This document shows, one piece after another, positions 31,377 through 39,304 of a stretch of 64,000 nucleotides of DNA. The position numbers and the translations under genes are program-made. Where the stretch lies: the NCBI RefSeq assembly GCF_026342015.1, contig NZ_JAPENL010000002.1:1555001-1619000 (forward strand), read 5' to 3'. Source of the stretch: Micromonospora lupini (GTDB lineage Bacteria > Actinomycetota > Actinomycetes > Mycobacteriales > Micromonosporaceae). Below the pieces are notes generated by a model. It was not told the origin of the DNA. It was given only the letters and a program-made list of their open reading frames with translations, and ran no database searches. The stretch's first letter is position 1; each line of letters starts with the position of its first letter.

Positions 31377-32132
31377 ATGGTGGGCACGGTGAGCGGGTTG
31401 CGGATCGAGGAGCGGCCGGATCGGCTCGTGGTGACGCTGGCCCGGCCGGAGAAGCGCAACGCCATCGACGCCGACCTGATCGCCGAGCTGCACCAGGTCT
31501 GCGCCGAGTTGGAGACGCACCCCCGGCTGCTGCTGTTGACCGGCGGGGCGGAGGGCATCTTCGCCGGTGGCGCCGACATCGGTCAGCTCCGCGAGCGGGG
31601 CCGCACCGACGCCCTCGCGGCGATCAACTCCGCGGCCTTCGCGCGCATCCGGGCGCTGCCGATGCCGAGCGTGGCCGCCGTCGACGGCCCGGCGTTGGGC
31701 GGTGGCGCGGAGTTGGCGTACGCCTGCGATCTGCGGGTGTGCACGGCGCGGGCGGTCTTCGGCCAGCCGGAGGTGCGGTTGGGCATTCTGGCCGGCGCCG
31801 GCGCGACCCACCGGCTGCCGGCCCTCGTCGGCGAGGGCCGGGCCAAGGAGTTGCTGTTCACGGGCCGGCGCGTGGACGCCGCCGAGGCGTTGCGGATCGG
31901 TCTGGTGAACCGGGTGGTGGACGAGCCCGGCGAGCTGCTGACGGTGGCGCACGGGCTGCTGGACGAGATGGCGCAGGGCTCGCCGCTGGCGTTGCGGCTC
32001 ACCAAGCTGGCGGTGGACGCACCCGCCGCCGCACATCCGCAGCTCGACCTGGTCAGCCAGGCGGTGCTCTTCGAGGACGAGGAGAAGCACCGCCGGATGA
32101 CCGAGTTCCTGGAGCGTCGCCGGGCCCGCTGA
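31377..32132 (+). CDS. Enoyl-CoA hydratase/isomerase family protein
   Basis: A 251-residue crotonase-superfamily protein. The oxyanion-hole segments are GGAEGIFAGGADI and DGPALGGGAELAYACDLRV; ASR-like FGQPEVRLGILAGAGATHRLPALVG follows in pieces. The first catalytic Glu position (GGGAELA) and the second (FGQPEVRLGI) are both acidic, fitting a hydratase. ATG 31377 or GTG 31389 could start it; a mini-ORF opened by the dehydrogenase stop (GTG 31357) closes as GTGA on the latter. It pairs with the upstream dehydrogenase. Confidence 0.88.
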   Translation: MVGTVSGLRIEERPDRLVVTLARPEKRNAIDADLIAELHQVCAELETHPRLLLLTGGAEGIFAGGADIGQLRERGRTDALAAINSAAFARIRALPMPSVAAVDGPALGGGAELAYACDLRVCTARAVFGQPEVRLGILAGAGATHRLPALVGEGRAKELLFTGRRVDAAEALRIGLVNRVVDEPGELLTVAHGLLDEMAQGSPLALRLTKLAVDAPAAAHPQLDLVSQAVLFEDEEKHRRMTEFLERRRAR

Positions 32133-32146
32133 CGCGGTGACACGGA

Positions 32147-32180
32147 ACGGCCGCACCGGCTCCGAAGCCGGTGCGGCCGT
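32147..32180. terminator. Bidirectional terminator hairpin
   Basis: A 15-bp perfect stem (ACGGCCGCACCGGCT at 32147-32161, complement 32166-32180) with a 4-nt loop separates the convergent hydratase and binding-protein genes. Confidence 0.8.
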
Positions 32181-32198
32181 CGCGGTCCGCGGTGGTGC

Positions 32199-33542
32199 TC
32201 AGTGCCGGATCTGCACCCCGGAGTCGGCGACCGCCCGGATCACCTGGGCCGACTCACCGAAACCGATGATGAGGACGGCGTCCGCCCCGAATTCCTTGAT
32301 CTCCTTCGCGCCGCCGGTGAAGTCCACGGGGGCGGCCTTGGCGTCGGCCGGAGGGTCGTACGTGAGCAGCTTGAGCCGGTCGGCGGGGATGCCTGCCTTC
32401 TCCAACTCGTCACGGACGGTGGCCTGGAGGCCCTCACCGTAGGAGTCCTTGCGGGCGACGATGACGATCTTCTGCGATCCGTCGCGGAGGACCACGTCGG
32501 CCAGCGCCCGACCCTGCAGGCTGTCCGGCGGGGCGGTGCGGAAGTAGAGGCCCTTGTCCTCGATGTCGGTCAGGCTGGCGTCGGTGTTGCAGGGCGAGAA
32601 GAGGATCTTGCCGGCCCGCACGACGTCCGGTATGACCTCCCGGGAGATGCCCGAGGCGCCCGCGCCGATGATGATGCTGACCCCGTCGGCCACATGCCTG
32701 GCGACCGTCGCCTTGGCCACGGCCGTGCTGGTGCCGTCGTCGCCGTCCTTCCACGTCACCGGCTTGCCCAGCGCGCCGCCAGCGGCGTTGATCTCCCTGA
32801 TCGCCAGCGCCGCGCCTGCCGCCATGGGCGGGTACGCGATCGCCAGGTCGCCGGTCTTCGGCAGCAGGCCGCCCACGATCAGCGGCTGCTGGTTGTCGGC
32901 GGCACCGGGACGCGACTTCTTCGCCTTCGGCGGGGTCTTGGTGCTCGCCGCCGACTCGGCGCCCGCGCCGACGAACTCGGTCTTGCCGTCGTTGATCTGC
33001 TGGCCGTCGAACGTCAGCGTCGCGTAGCTCGCGGTGGCCGGCTCACCCTTGTCGGTGAAACCGGCACGGCTCAGCGAGACGCTGCGGTACTCGATGTCCT
33101 GCCCGGCCCGGGCCAGCGTGAGGCAGCTGGCCGGGTCCTCGCAGCGCTGACCGTTGTTGGTCACGCCGACGATCTGCTTGGCGATGGCGGCCGGGTCGGT
33201 GCTGCCGGCCAGTTGGGCGGCGAGCACACCGATCACCACAGCGTCGTACGTCTCGGCGGAGTAGAGGTAGTCCGTCAGCGCCGGATTGACGGACCGTAGC
33301 CGGCTCTTGAAGTCGTCGGGCAGCGGGGTGAGCGGCGTGGTCCCCTTCATCCCGTCGACGAGATCGGCGCGTTCCTTCAACTCCGCTGGATAGGAGTTGA
33401 GCATGTTGCCGTCCGTGCCGTAGAGGCGCACCTGTTGGGCGCTTCCTTCTTCGGCCTTGTCATCCCCGCAAGCGCTTGTGGCGAGCAGGATCGTCGCGCA
33501 GGCGGCCAGTGTGGCCACCCGCGAGCGGCGTGATACGAGCAT
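32199..33542 (-). CDS. Periplasmic-binding-protein-type lipoprotein with circularly permuted lobes
   Basis: A 447-residue lipoprotein: signal peptide and lipobox at ATSAC (Cys25). The sequence order is unusual. Residues about 38-200 (YGTDGNMLNSYPAELKE, LYSAETYDAVVIGVLAAQLAGS, KGEPATASYATLTF) are what normally forms the C-terminal half of a LivJ-type (Peripla_BP_6) protein. After a Lys/Pro linker (TPPKAKKSRPGA), residues about 220-447 start with the normal mature N-terminus (IVGGLLPKTGDLAIAYPPM) and stop at the hinge (SAQVIRAVADSGVQIRH). The two halves would join seamlessly at QIRH|YGTDG. No ABC permease is adjacent, so it may be a sensor or orphan receptor. Confidence 0.8.
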   Translation of the reverse strand: MLVSRRSRVATLAACATILLATSACGDDKAEEGSAQQVRLYGTDGNMLNSYPAELKERADLVDGMKGTTPLTPLPDDFKSRLRSVNPALTDYLYSAETYDAVVIGVLAAQLAGSTDPAAIAKQIVGVTNNGQRCEDPASCLTLARAGQDIEYRSVSLSRAGFTDKGEPATASYATLTFDGQQINDGKTEFVGAGAESAASTKTPPKAKKSRPGAADNQQPLIVGGLLPKTGDLAIAYPPMAAGAALAIREINAAGGALGKPVTWKDGDDGTSTAVAKATVARHVADGVSIIIGAGASGISREVIPDVVRAGKILFSPCNTDASLTDIEDKGLYFRTAPPDSLQGRALADVVLRDGSQKIVIVARKDSYGEGLQATVRDELEKAGIPADRLKLLTYDPPADAKAAPVDFTGGAKEIKEFGADAVLIIGFGESAQVIRAVADSGVQIRH

Positions 33543-33697
33543 GGTCGTCCTTCCTCCGGCGAAGGTCCGCTGCGCACATTAGCGTGCCGGAGCCGGCCGC
33601 GGGACCGTGGAGGTGGCGAAATGCGCAGGTCGCTCGCGTCGTACACGGAGAGTGACGAAATTGGTGGGCCTTGACCGGCCGTCCTACTGTGCGCTGG

Positions 33698-34087
33698 GTG
33701 ACGGACCTACCACAGCAGACGTTCGACGACGCGACCGCCGTGCTCCGCTCGGCGCTGGCCGGCGATGGGGAAGCGGTGACAGGTGCGTTCGACGCGGTCG
33801 TCGACCGGGCCGGCCTGCCCGGCGCGTACGGGGTCGCCTGGTGCCTGGCGGCGACGATGGTCGGCGACGCCCCGCCGAGCACCGGATGCGCGCTTGACTT
33901 CCCGGGCATCGAGCAGGCGGACTACGACACCCGCTGGGTGGCCCGCTTCGTGAGCGCGTACGCCAACCGGGACGTGCCGACCGGGGAGGCCCTGTTCGGT
34001 GCGGCCGCGGCCGACGGGCTGCTCTCCGACTGCCTGCTCACGCTCGCCGGTTCGACGATCGCCACCCTGCGCAGCCGCGCCGACTGA
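33698..34087 (+). CDS. Hypothetical protein
   Basis: A 129-residue acidic, mostly helical soluble protein (VTDLPQQTFDDATAVLRSAL, GAYGVAWCLAATMVG). No signal peptide, no membrane segment and no domain I recognise. GTG 33698 is favoured over an upstream TTG at 33671. Divergent from the binding-protein gene and closed by the hairpin at 34101-34125. Codon use looks normal for the window. Confidence 0.65.
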   Translation: MTDLPQQTFDDATAVLRSALAGDGEAVTGAFDAVVDRAGLPGAYGVAWCLAATMVGDAPPSTGCALDFPGIEQADYDTRWVARFVSAYANRDVPTGEALFGAAAADGLLSDCLLTLAGSTIATLRSRAD

Positions 34088-34100
34088 CCCCGCCTCCGGA

Positions 34101-34125
34101 GCGCGGCGCCCGTCCGGCGCCGCGC
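34101..34125. terminator. Bidirectional terminator hairpin
   Basis: GCGCGGCGCC (34101-34110) pairs perfectly with GGCGCCGCGC (34116-34125) around a 5-nt loop between convergent genes. Confidence 0.65.
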
Positions 34126-34138
34126 CCGCGCGGACCGT

Positions 34139-34600
34139 TCAGAAGGCGTGGTACGCGACCAGCGGCTCGTACTCGTAGCGGACGTTGTCGAAGCGGACCC
34201 GGAAGTTGACCCCGTCCCGGACGTTCGTCGCCACGGTGATCCAGCCGGAGTTGGCCGGCAGGTAGGTCCAGTAGTTGCAGTTGCCGGTCTTGTCGATGAA
34301 GATCACACAGGCGTCGGTGCCGTACGCGCTGGCATTGCGCACGTTGATGTCGCGGCAGCGGCTTGTGGTGCGGTACGGGCCGGCCTGGCCGCCGTAGCCG
34401 CCGGTCTGGAAGAACGAGCGAACCGCCCCGCCGTAACACGTGGCGAGCGGGGCGAAGAGGTTCGGCCCCGAGGTGAAGTCGGTGTCGTCGGCGGTCTGAG
34501 CGGCCGGCGCGGCGGCCTGGGCGGCCTGGGTGGGTGCGCCGGTCGCGAGCAGGGCGGCGGCCGTGGCGACGGCGAGCAGGCGGGCCTTCGGGGATGACAT
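34139..34600 (-). CDS. Secreted hypothetical protein
   Basis: A 153-residue exported protein. The signal peptide (MSSPKARLLAVATAAALLATG) is followed by an Ala-rich stretch and a mature domain with four cysteines (ATCYGG, SRCRDINV, DACVIF, GNCNYW), likely two disulfides, and a beta-rich C-terminus (WITVATNVRDGVNFRVRFDN in part). It resembles small beta-sandwich extracellular proteins of actinomycetes, function unknown. Divergent from the DUF2786 gene. Confidence 0.75.
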   Translation of the reverse strand: MSSPKARLLAVATAAALLATGAPTQAAQAAAPAAQTADDTDFTSGPNLFAPLATCYGGAVRSFFQTGGYGGQAGPYRTTSRCRDINVRNASAYGTDACVIFIDKTGNCNYWTYLPANSGWITVATNVRDGVNFRVRFDNVRYEYEPLVAYHAF

Positions 34601-34725
34601 GCGTGCCTCCGGAACAGTTGACTAACCGTCCGTATTGGACGGTCTCGCTGATCGTGACGATGATACTGATCGATCAATGCGCTCGTGGTCCCAGATCGTC
34701 CGCCGTGTGTGATAGCTCTGGGGAC

Positions 34726-35430
34726 ATGTCCGAGGCCATGCTCAGCAAGGTGCGCAAGCTGCTCGCTCAGGCCGAGGACCCGGCCTGCACACCCGCCGAG
34801 GCGGCGGCCTTCACCGCCAAGGCCGCCGAGTTGATCGCCCGCTACGGCGTCGACAGGGCGTTGCTCGCCGTCCGGGACCCGACCACCGACCCGGTCGGCG
34901 ACCGGGTGCTCGACGTCGTCGCCCCGTACGCCCGGGACAAGGTCGGCCTGCTCGCCGCCGTCGCCGAGCCGCTGCGCTGCCGCTGCGTCCGTCGCCGGCA
35001 GGGCAACGGATTCGCGGTGCACCTGTTCGGCTTCGCCAGCGACCTGGAACGGGTGGACCTGCTCTTCACCTCACTGCTCGTGCAGGCCGCACAAGGGCTG
35101 GCTGCCACGGAGGTGCCCGACGATGACCATCCGGCAGCCTTCCGGCGGTCCTGGCTCGCCGGCTTCGCCGAGGTGATCGGGGGCCGACTCTGGGCAGCCG
35201 AGACGGCGGCGGCCGGCGAGTCGGGCGGCCCGTCGGTGGCGCTGGTGCTGGCCGACCGCTCCGACCGGGTGCAGCGGCGGCTCACCGAGGAGTACCCGCG
35301 ACTGCGAACCGCGCCGGCACGCCGGCTCGGCGGCACGGGCTTCGGCTCCGGGGCGGAGGCGGGAAACCGCGCGCACCTGGGCGGCCGGGGCCTGGACGGC
35401 AGCCGGGCCGGTCGACAACTCGACCGCTGA
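34726..35430 (+). CDS. DUF2786 domain protein
   Basis: A 234-residue protein beginning with a DUF2786 domain (MLSKVRKLLAQAEDPACTPAEAAAFTAKAAELIARYGVD, given in outline: residues 5-43). This module is widespread in phage and actinobacterial proteins and is of unknown function. The C-terminal 35 residues are Gly/Arg-rich. ATG 34726 is selected because the domain begins immediately; the longer open frame upstream has no coding character. Confidence 0.8.
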   Translation: MSEAMLSKVRKLLAQAEDPACTPAEAAAFTAKAAELIARYGVDRALLAVRDPTTDPVGDRVLDVVAPYARDKVGLLAAVAEPLRCRCVRRRQGNGFAVHLFGFASDLERVDLLFTSLLVQAAQGLAATEVPDDDHPAAFRRSWLAGFAEVIGGRLWAAETAAAGESGGPSVALVLADRSDRVQRRLTEEYPRLRTAPARRLGGTGFGSGAEAGNRAHLGGRGLDGSRAGRQLDR

Positions 35431-35449
35431 CTGTGACTCTGGCCTGGGC

Positions 35450-35965
35450 TCAGGCAGGATCGGCGGGATGGGGGCGTGACACCGTGGCGAGATAGCGCGT
35501 GAGCAACTCGTGCCAGCCCGCCGTCAGCGCCTTGCGGTATCCCTCGGCCGCCTCGCCGTGCCTGTCGAAGTGCCTGTGCTCCAACTCGACACGGGTCCGT
35601 TCGGGCCCGTCGGGAAGGAACAGCACCTCGACCTCGCTCGCCTTCGCCGGGTCCGGCACCGGCACCCGGTCCGGACCGAGCTGCCAGGCGAAGACCAGCC
35701 GCCGTGGCGGATCCCACGTCAGCACCCGTCCCCAGTCGGCGCGGAAGCCGTACGGGCCGATCTCGTAGAGCATGCCGCCGGCCCGTGGCTCCATGCCCAG
35801 CTCGGCGAGGGCCTCCGGACCGGACCACGTGTACTCGGTGACCCACCAGTCGGTCAGGTCATCGGTGAAGACCGCGAACGCCCGCTCGGGGGGACCCGGG
35901 ACGAGGAGGCTGCAGCGTAAGGAGAACCGCTCCAGGTCCTGCCGGATGTCGGCCGGATCAGCCAT
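35450..35965 (-). CDS. SRPBCC/AHSA1-family protein
   Basis: A 171-residue START/Bet-v1-like (Activator of Hsp90 ATPase homologue 1-like) protein. VPGPPERAFAVFTDDLTDWW at the N-terminus, WDPPRRLVFAWQLG in the middle and TRVELEHRHF near the end are typical of the family, which binds hydrophobic ligands. Start at ATG 35965; an in-frame ATG at 35977 is equally possible. Ligand unknown. Confidence 0.83.
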   Translation of the reverse strand: MADPADIRQDLERFSLRCSLLVPGPPERAFAVFTDDLTDWWVTEYTWSGPEALAELGMEPRAGGMLYEIGPYGFRADWGRVLTWDPPRRLVFAWQLGPDRVPVPDPAKASEVEVLFLPDGPERTRVELEHRHFDRHGEAAEGYRKALTAGWHELLTRYLATVSRPHPADPA

Positions 35966-36139
35966 CCCCTGTCCCATAGGCCCGGACCATACCGGCTGAT
36001 GCCTCGGTGTGCAGCTTCGCGAGGTGCCCGGTTCCAGACAGTGGGTTGCCGAGCCGTCACGGACGGGATGCCCCGCCGGAAATCGGGTACCCGCGCCGAA
36101 CGGCCGGACGACCGGGTCGGCAAACGGGAGCGGGAGAGC

Positions 36140-37606
36140 ATGAGCGAGAGCGCGCAGCAGCGGCATCCGGACCGGGATGCCGACGCCGGGGAACCGGACG
36201 TCCTGCTCGACATCCCGAATGTCTCGGTCGACTCGATCCGACTGGTCGTGGACGGGCTGGACGCCGACATCTCGCTGCGTGCCCGGCTGGCCAACCTGCT
36301 TCAGCTCGACGCCGGCGTACGGGTCCACCTCCACGGCGTCGAGCTGGACGTCGACGGAATGCACGCCGAGGCGCAGCTGCGGGTACGGCTGGAACAGTTG
36401 GCGACACTCCTGGGCCGGGCACTCGACACGATCGACAACAACCCGCAGGTCATCGAATCCTTGTCCCGGGCGGCCAGCAGCGCGCTCGACGACGTCAACC
36501 GCAGTACCGAGCAGTTGGCCGCCGCCGGCGCCGCCGGGGTCACCGCCCTGGCACAGCACTCCGGCGTACGCGACGAGCTGGCCCGACAGGCGGGTCTGCC
36601 AGGCCAACTCGGCGACCAGGCAGCACAGCGCGCTCGCCCGGCGGAGCCTCGCGCCGCAGGGTCTCGCCCGGCGGAGTCTCGCCCCGCAGGGCCTCGCCCG
36701 GCGGAGTCTCGCCCGGCGGAGTCTCGCCCGGCGGAGTCTCGCGCCGCAGGGTCTCGCCCGGCGGAGTCTCGCGCCGCAGGGTCTCGCCCAGTGGAGTCTC
36801 GACTGGCGGGGTCCGGGTCGGCGGGGTCCGGGTCGGCGGATGGGCAGCGGGTGGAGTCGCGGTCGGCGGATGGCCAGCCGCCGGAGTCACGCCTGAAGGG
36901 CCGGTGGCCTGTGGATCGGGCCTCCGCGCAGGCGCACCCGACCTCCGCGGGGCAGGGATCCGAGGGGCAGCGTCCGCCCGAGGGCCAGGACCAGGGCGAG
37001 GCCCGTCAGGGTGGCGGCGGTCAGGGCGGTGGTGGCCAGGCCGGCAGTGGTCAAGGTGGCGGTGGTCAAGGTGGCGGTGGTCAAGGCCGTGGCGGGCGAA
37101 GTGGCGACGCGCAGGCCGGTAGTGGTCAGGGCGGTGGTGGTCAGGCTGGCGGTGGTCAAGGTGGCGGTGGTCAAGGCCGTGGCGGGCAGAGTGACGATGC
37201 GCAGGGCGGCGGTGGTCAGGGCGGCGGTGGTCAAGGTGGCGGTGGTCAAGGCCGTGGCGGGCGAAGTGGCGACGCGCAGGCAGGCGACGGTCAGGGCGGT
37301 GGTGGCCAGGGCGGTGGTGGTCGGGCCGGCGGTGGTCAAGGTGGCGGTGGTCAAGGCCGTGGCGGGCAGAGTGGCGACGCGCAGGCAGACGGCGGTCAAG
37401 GCCGTGGTGGCCAGGCCGGCGGTGGTCAGGGCGGCGGTGGCCAGGGCGGCGGTGGTGTGTCCGGTGGGGCGTATGCCGCAGCTCAGAGCGCGGCGCAACT
37501 CGCCGAGCAGGCTGGGGAGACCCTGCGGCAGGCGGGACGCAGCGTGTGGGAGGCGATCCAGGGCGGGATGGCCCAGCACCGTCACCAGGGCCGCCGCGAT
37601 CAGTGA
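36140..37606 (+). CDS. Low-complexity Gly/Gln-repeat protein with conserved N-terminal domain
   Basis: A 488-residue protein in three parts. Residues 1-150 are well ordered and acidic (VLLDIPNVSVDSIRLVVDGLDADI, LANLLQLDAGVRVHLHGVELD), resembling actinobacterial proteins with gas-vesicle- or phasin-like helical character, but I cannot name the family. Residues 165-225 are pentapeptide repeats of the SRPAE/SRAAG type. Residues 290-440 are GGGGQ-type pentapeptides with periodic RSGDAQ breaks. A final helix (AQSAAQLAEQAGETLRQAGRSVWEAIQGG) is amphipathic. No signal peptide. ATG 36140 follows GGGAGAG. Repeat number probably varies between strains. Confidence 0.68.
   Translation: MSESAQQRHPDRDADAGEPDVLLDIPNVSVDSIRLVVDGLDADISLRARLANLLQLDAGVRVHLHGVELDVDGMHAEAQLRVRLEQLATLLGRALDTIDNNPQVIESLSRAASSALDDVNRSTEQLAAAGAAGVTALAQHSGVRDELARQAGLPGQLGDQAAQRARPAEPRAAGSRPAESRPAGPRPAESRPAESRPAESRAAGSRPAESRAAGSRPVESRLAGSGSAGSGSADGQRVESRSADGQPPESRLKGRWPVDRASAQAHPTSAGQGSEGQRPPEGQDQGEARQGGGGQGGGGQAGSGQGGGGQGGGGQGRGGRSGDAQAGSGQGGGGQAGGGQGGGGQGRGGQSDDAQGGGGQGGGGQGGGGQGRGGRSGDAQAGDGQGGGGQGGGGRAGGGQGGGGQGRGGQSGDAQADGGQGRGGQAGGGQGGGGQGGGGVSGGAYAAAQSAAQLAEQAGETLRQAGRSVWEAIQGGMAQHRHQGRRDQ
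36634..36801 (+). repeat. 15-bp tandem repeat array 1 (SRPAE/SRAAG)
   Basis: About eleven in-frame 15-bp units alternate between TCGCCCGGCGGAGTC-like and TCGCGCCGCAGGGTC-like forms inside the hypothetical gene. Confidence 0.85.
37012..37459 (+). repeat. 15-bp tandem repeat array 2 (GGGGQ)
   Basis: About thirty in-frame 15-bp units of the GGCGGTGGTCAAGGT type. A higher-order unit of roughly 100 bp, marked by CGTGGCGGGC and GGCGACGCGCAGG, recurs four times. Confidence 0.85.
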
Positions 37607-37645
37607 TCACGTCCTGCGCAGGCGGTGGTGCTCCTTGGGACGCGA

Positions 37646-37722
37646 TGATCGACTCGGTTTCGGCGATGTCGCGGTATCCCGGTCGCTGCGATACCCCGAT
37701 ATCGCCGAAACCGAGTCGATCA
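37646..37722. repeat. Long imperfect inverted repeat (33-nt arms)
   Basis: Arms 37646-37678 and 37690-37722 pair at 31 of 33 positions around an 11-nt loop; the outer part TGATCGACTCGGTTTCGGCGAT is exact. It follows the repeat-protein gene and could terminate it. It resembles the other GATC-ended palindrome at 12220. Confidence 0.75.
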
Positions 37723-37726
37723 AGGG

Positions 37727-37850
37727 GCGGGCCGGGCGATCACGGCGCGGGCCGGGCGGTCACGGGGCGGGCCGGGCGGGCCGGGCGGTCACGGCGCGGG
37801 CCGGGCGATCACGGCGCGGGCCGGGCGATCACGGCGCGGGGAGAAGGTCG
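37727..37850. repeat. 20-bp tandem repeat, noncoding
   Basis: Five to six copies of GCGGGCCGGGCGATCACGGC or close variants (GGTCACGG) follow one another without spacers. With the inverted repeat just before it, this fills the 312-bp gap 37607-37917; no gene is visible there. Confidence 0.8.
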
Positions 37851-37917
37851 GGCAGAAAGCAGAACGCCGACCGCGTTTCCGCTGGTCGGCGCTCCTGTAG
37901 CCCGGCGAAAGGCTATG

Positions 37918-37991
37918 TGGCCAGGGGCGGGGTCGAACCGCCGACCTTCCGATTTTCAGTCGGACGCTCGTACCAACTGAGCTACCTGGCC
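37918..37991 (-). tRNA. tRNA-Phe (GAA)
   Basis: Minus-strand cloverleaf of 74 nt: acceptor GGCCAGG/CCTGGCC with discriminator A, D-arm AGCTCAGTTGGTA, anticodon loop CTGAAAATC (GAA) and T-arm GGTTCGAACC. CCA is not encoded. Last gene of a three-tRNA operon. Confidence 0.95.
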
Positions 37992-38061
37992 GTGTTGCTC
38001 GGCTCATGCTACCCGCCAACCGGATGAACCGCTGGCAGGGTCACCTGCGCCGATACGCAGA

Positions 38062-38082
38062 ACGCCGCGCGAGGCGCGGCGT
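38062..38082 (-). terminator. Hairpin between tRNA-Asp and tRNA-Phe
   Basis: ACGCCGCGC (38062-38070) pairs perfectly with GCGCGGCGT (38074-38082), loop GAG. It lies just 3' of tRNA-Asp on the minus strand; a processing signal or partial terminator before tRNA-Phe. Confidence 0.5.
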
Positions 38083-38090
38083 CAGCGCTG

Positions 38091-38164
38091 CGGTCCTGAC
38101 GGGACTTGAACCCGCGACCTCCGCCTTGACAGGGCGGCGAGCACTCCAACTGCTCCACAGGACC
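38091..38164 (-). tRNA. tRNA-Asp (GTC)
   Basis: Minus-strand 74-nt cloverleaf: acceptor GGTCCTG/CAGGACC, discriminator G as usual for tRNA-Asp, anticodon loop CTGTCAA (GTC), T-arm GGGTTCAAGTCCC. CCA not encoded. Confidence 0.95.
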
Positions 38165-38195
38165 TAGCTTGTGTTGCTCCGGCTTGCGCCGGTCG

Positions 38196-38268
38196 TGCCC
38201 CCAACGGGATTCGAACCCGTGCTACCGCCTTGAAAGGGCGGCGTCCTGGGCCGCTAGACGATGAGGGC
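38196..38268 (-). tRNA. tRNA-Glu (TTC)
   Basis: Minus-strand 73-nt cloverleaf: acceptor GCCCTCA/TGGGGGC (one G-U), anticodon loop CTTTCAA (TTC), T-arm CGGGTTCGAATCCCG, discriminator A. First gene of the operon. Confidence 0.95.
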
Positions 38269-38340
38269 GGCCCCGCCATCATTGCACATTCGCAACTTCA
38301 AGCGGACTTGCTCCCATCCGGCCCCGCCGGAGGCTTGGAA

Positions 38341-38369
38341 AGCATACGTGATGCCTGGCTGGTCAACAA
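38341..38369 (-). promoter_or_regulatory. Promoter of the tRNA operon
   Basis: On the minus strand TTGTTG (38369-38364) and TATGCT (38346-38341) are separated by 17 bp, placing a start about 65 bp upstream of tRNA-Glu. The region is AT-rich compared with its surroundings. Confidence 0.55.
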
Positions 38370-38424
38370 AATCGGTATCGCTGAAGCGGTTGTGAACCGT
38401 ATAACCGCAGGTCAGGGCCCTGAT

Positions 38425-39228
38425 TTAACGAAGTCGGGTGATGCCGAAGCGGTGCTTCAGGTCGGCGATCAGGCCCGGGCAGGCGGCGAGCGTCGCGCCC
38501 CGGTTACCGCCTCCGTCGTGCAGCAGCACGATGGAACCCGGACGTGCGGCGTTGTGGACCCTCCTGGCGATGGTGGCGGCGCTCGGCTTGTCCCAGTCCT
38601 GCGGGTCGACGGCCCAGTGCAGCGGGCGCATGCCGAGATCCTTCGCCACGGCCAGGACCTCGGGTGTCCACCGGCCACCGGGTTGCCTGTAGAAGGACAC
38701 CTGTGCGCCCGGGGCGGCCGTCTGGATGGCCTTGTTGGTGCGGGCCAGGTCGGCCCTGATGTCGGCCTCCGGCCGGCGGGCGAGGTCGAGGTCGTGCCGC
38801 CAACTGTGGTTGCAGAGCTGATGCCCCTCCCGGACGATCCGTCGGATCAGCTCCGGGTGTCGCTGGGCTTCGAGGCCGACGACGCAGAAGGTGGCCGTCA
38901 CGTGGGCCGCCCGCAGTTGGTCGAGCACCTTCGGGGTCCAGGCTGGGCTGGGCCCGTCGTCGAAGGTCAACGCCACGGGGCGTACGCCTGTGGTGCGCCG
39001 CAGCCCGGCGGGGAGCTTCGCAGGCAGTGGTCGCAGGGGCGGCTTCGGCGCCTTGGTGTGGGTGGGGCTCGGCGACGGGGTGGGCGTCGGGGTGGGCGGG
39101 GCAGACGGGGTGGTCGACTCGGCGGGTTGCGGCCCGCCGGCGGCGTGGACGGTGCTGTCTGGCTGAGCGCAACCGGACAAGACCAGCACCACGGCGAGGA
39201 CGGACGCCAGGGCGGCGCGGGCTTGCAT
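38425..39228 (-). CDS. Polysaccharide deacetylase lipoprotein (NodB homology, CE4)
   Basis: A 267-residue exported enzyme. A lipoprotein signal ends at LVLSGC (Cys18), followed by a long Pro/Thr/Ser linker (40-75). The NodB domain has motif 1 TFDDGPS, motif 2 HSWRHDLDL (metal His), motif 3 RQPGGRW, motif 4 AVDPQDW and motif 5 VLLHDGG. It should deacetylate peptidoglycan or another amino-sugar polymer outside the membrane. The ATG at 39228 precedes the signal sequence; the open frame upstream is not coding. Confidence 0.9.
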   Translation of the reverse strand: MQARAALASVLAVVLVLSGCAQPDSTVHAAGGPQPAESTTPSAPPTPTPTPSPSPTHTKAPKPPLRPLPAKLPAGLRRTTGVRPVALTFDDGPSPAWTPKVLDQLRAAHVTATFCVVGLEAQRHPELIRRIVREGHQLCNHSWRHDLDLARRPEADIRADLARTNKAIQTAAPGAQVSFYRQPGGRWTPEVLAVAKDLGMRPLHWAVDPQDWDKPSAATIARRVHNAARPGSIVLLHDGGGNRGATLAACPGLIADLKHRFGITRLR

Positions 39229-39304
39229 CTGTTCGCTCCCGGGGGGTCGGGGCAGGCGGACATCCCCGACGGTAGTGGAAGCGGCCCAGTGACCGACAGG
39301 CCGG

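Noticed and set aside
37727..37850. Repeated GATCACGG units considered as a CRISPR array
   Set aside because: The copies are directly abutting, with no unique spacers and no cas genes in the window.
37918..38268. tRNA cluster as the attachment site of the conjugative remnant
   Set aside because: The integrase debris lies 8 kb away with intact housekeeping-type genes between, and no repeated tRNA 3' end was seen near it.
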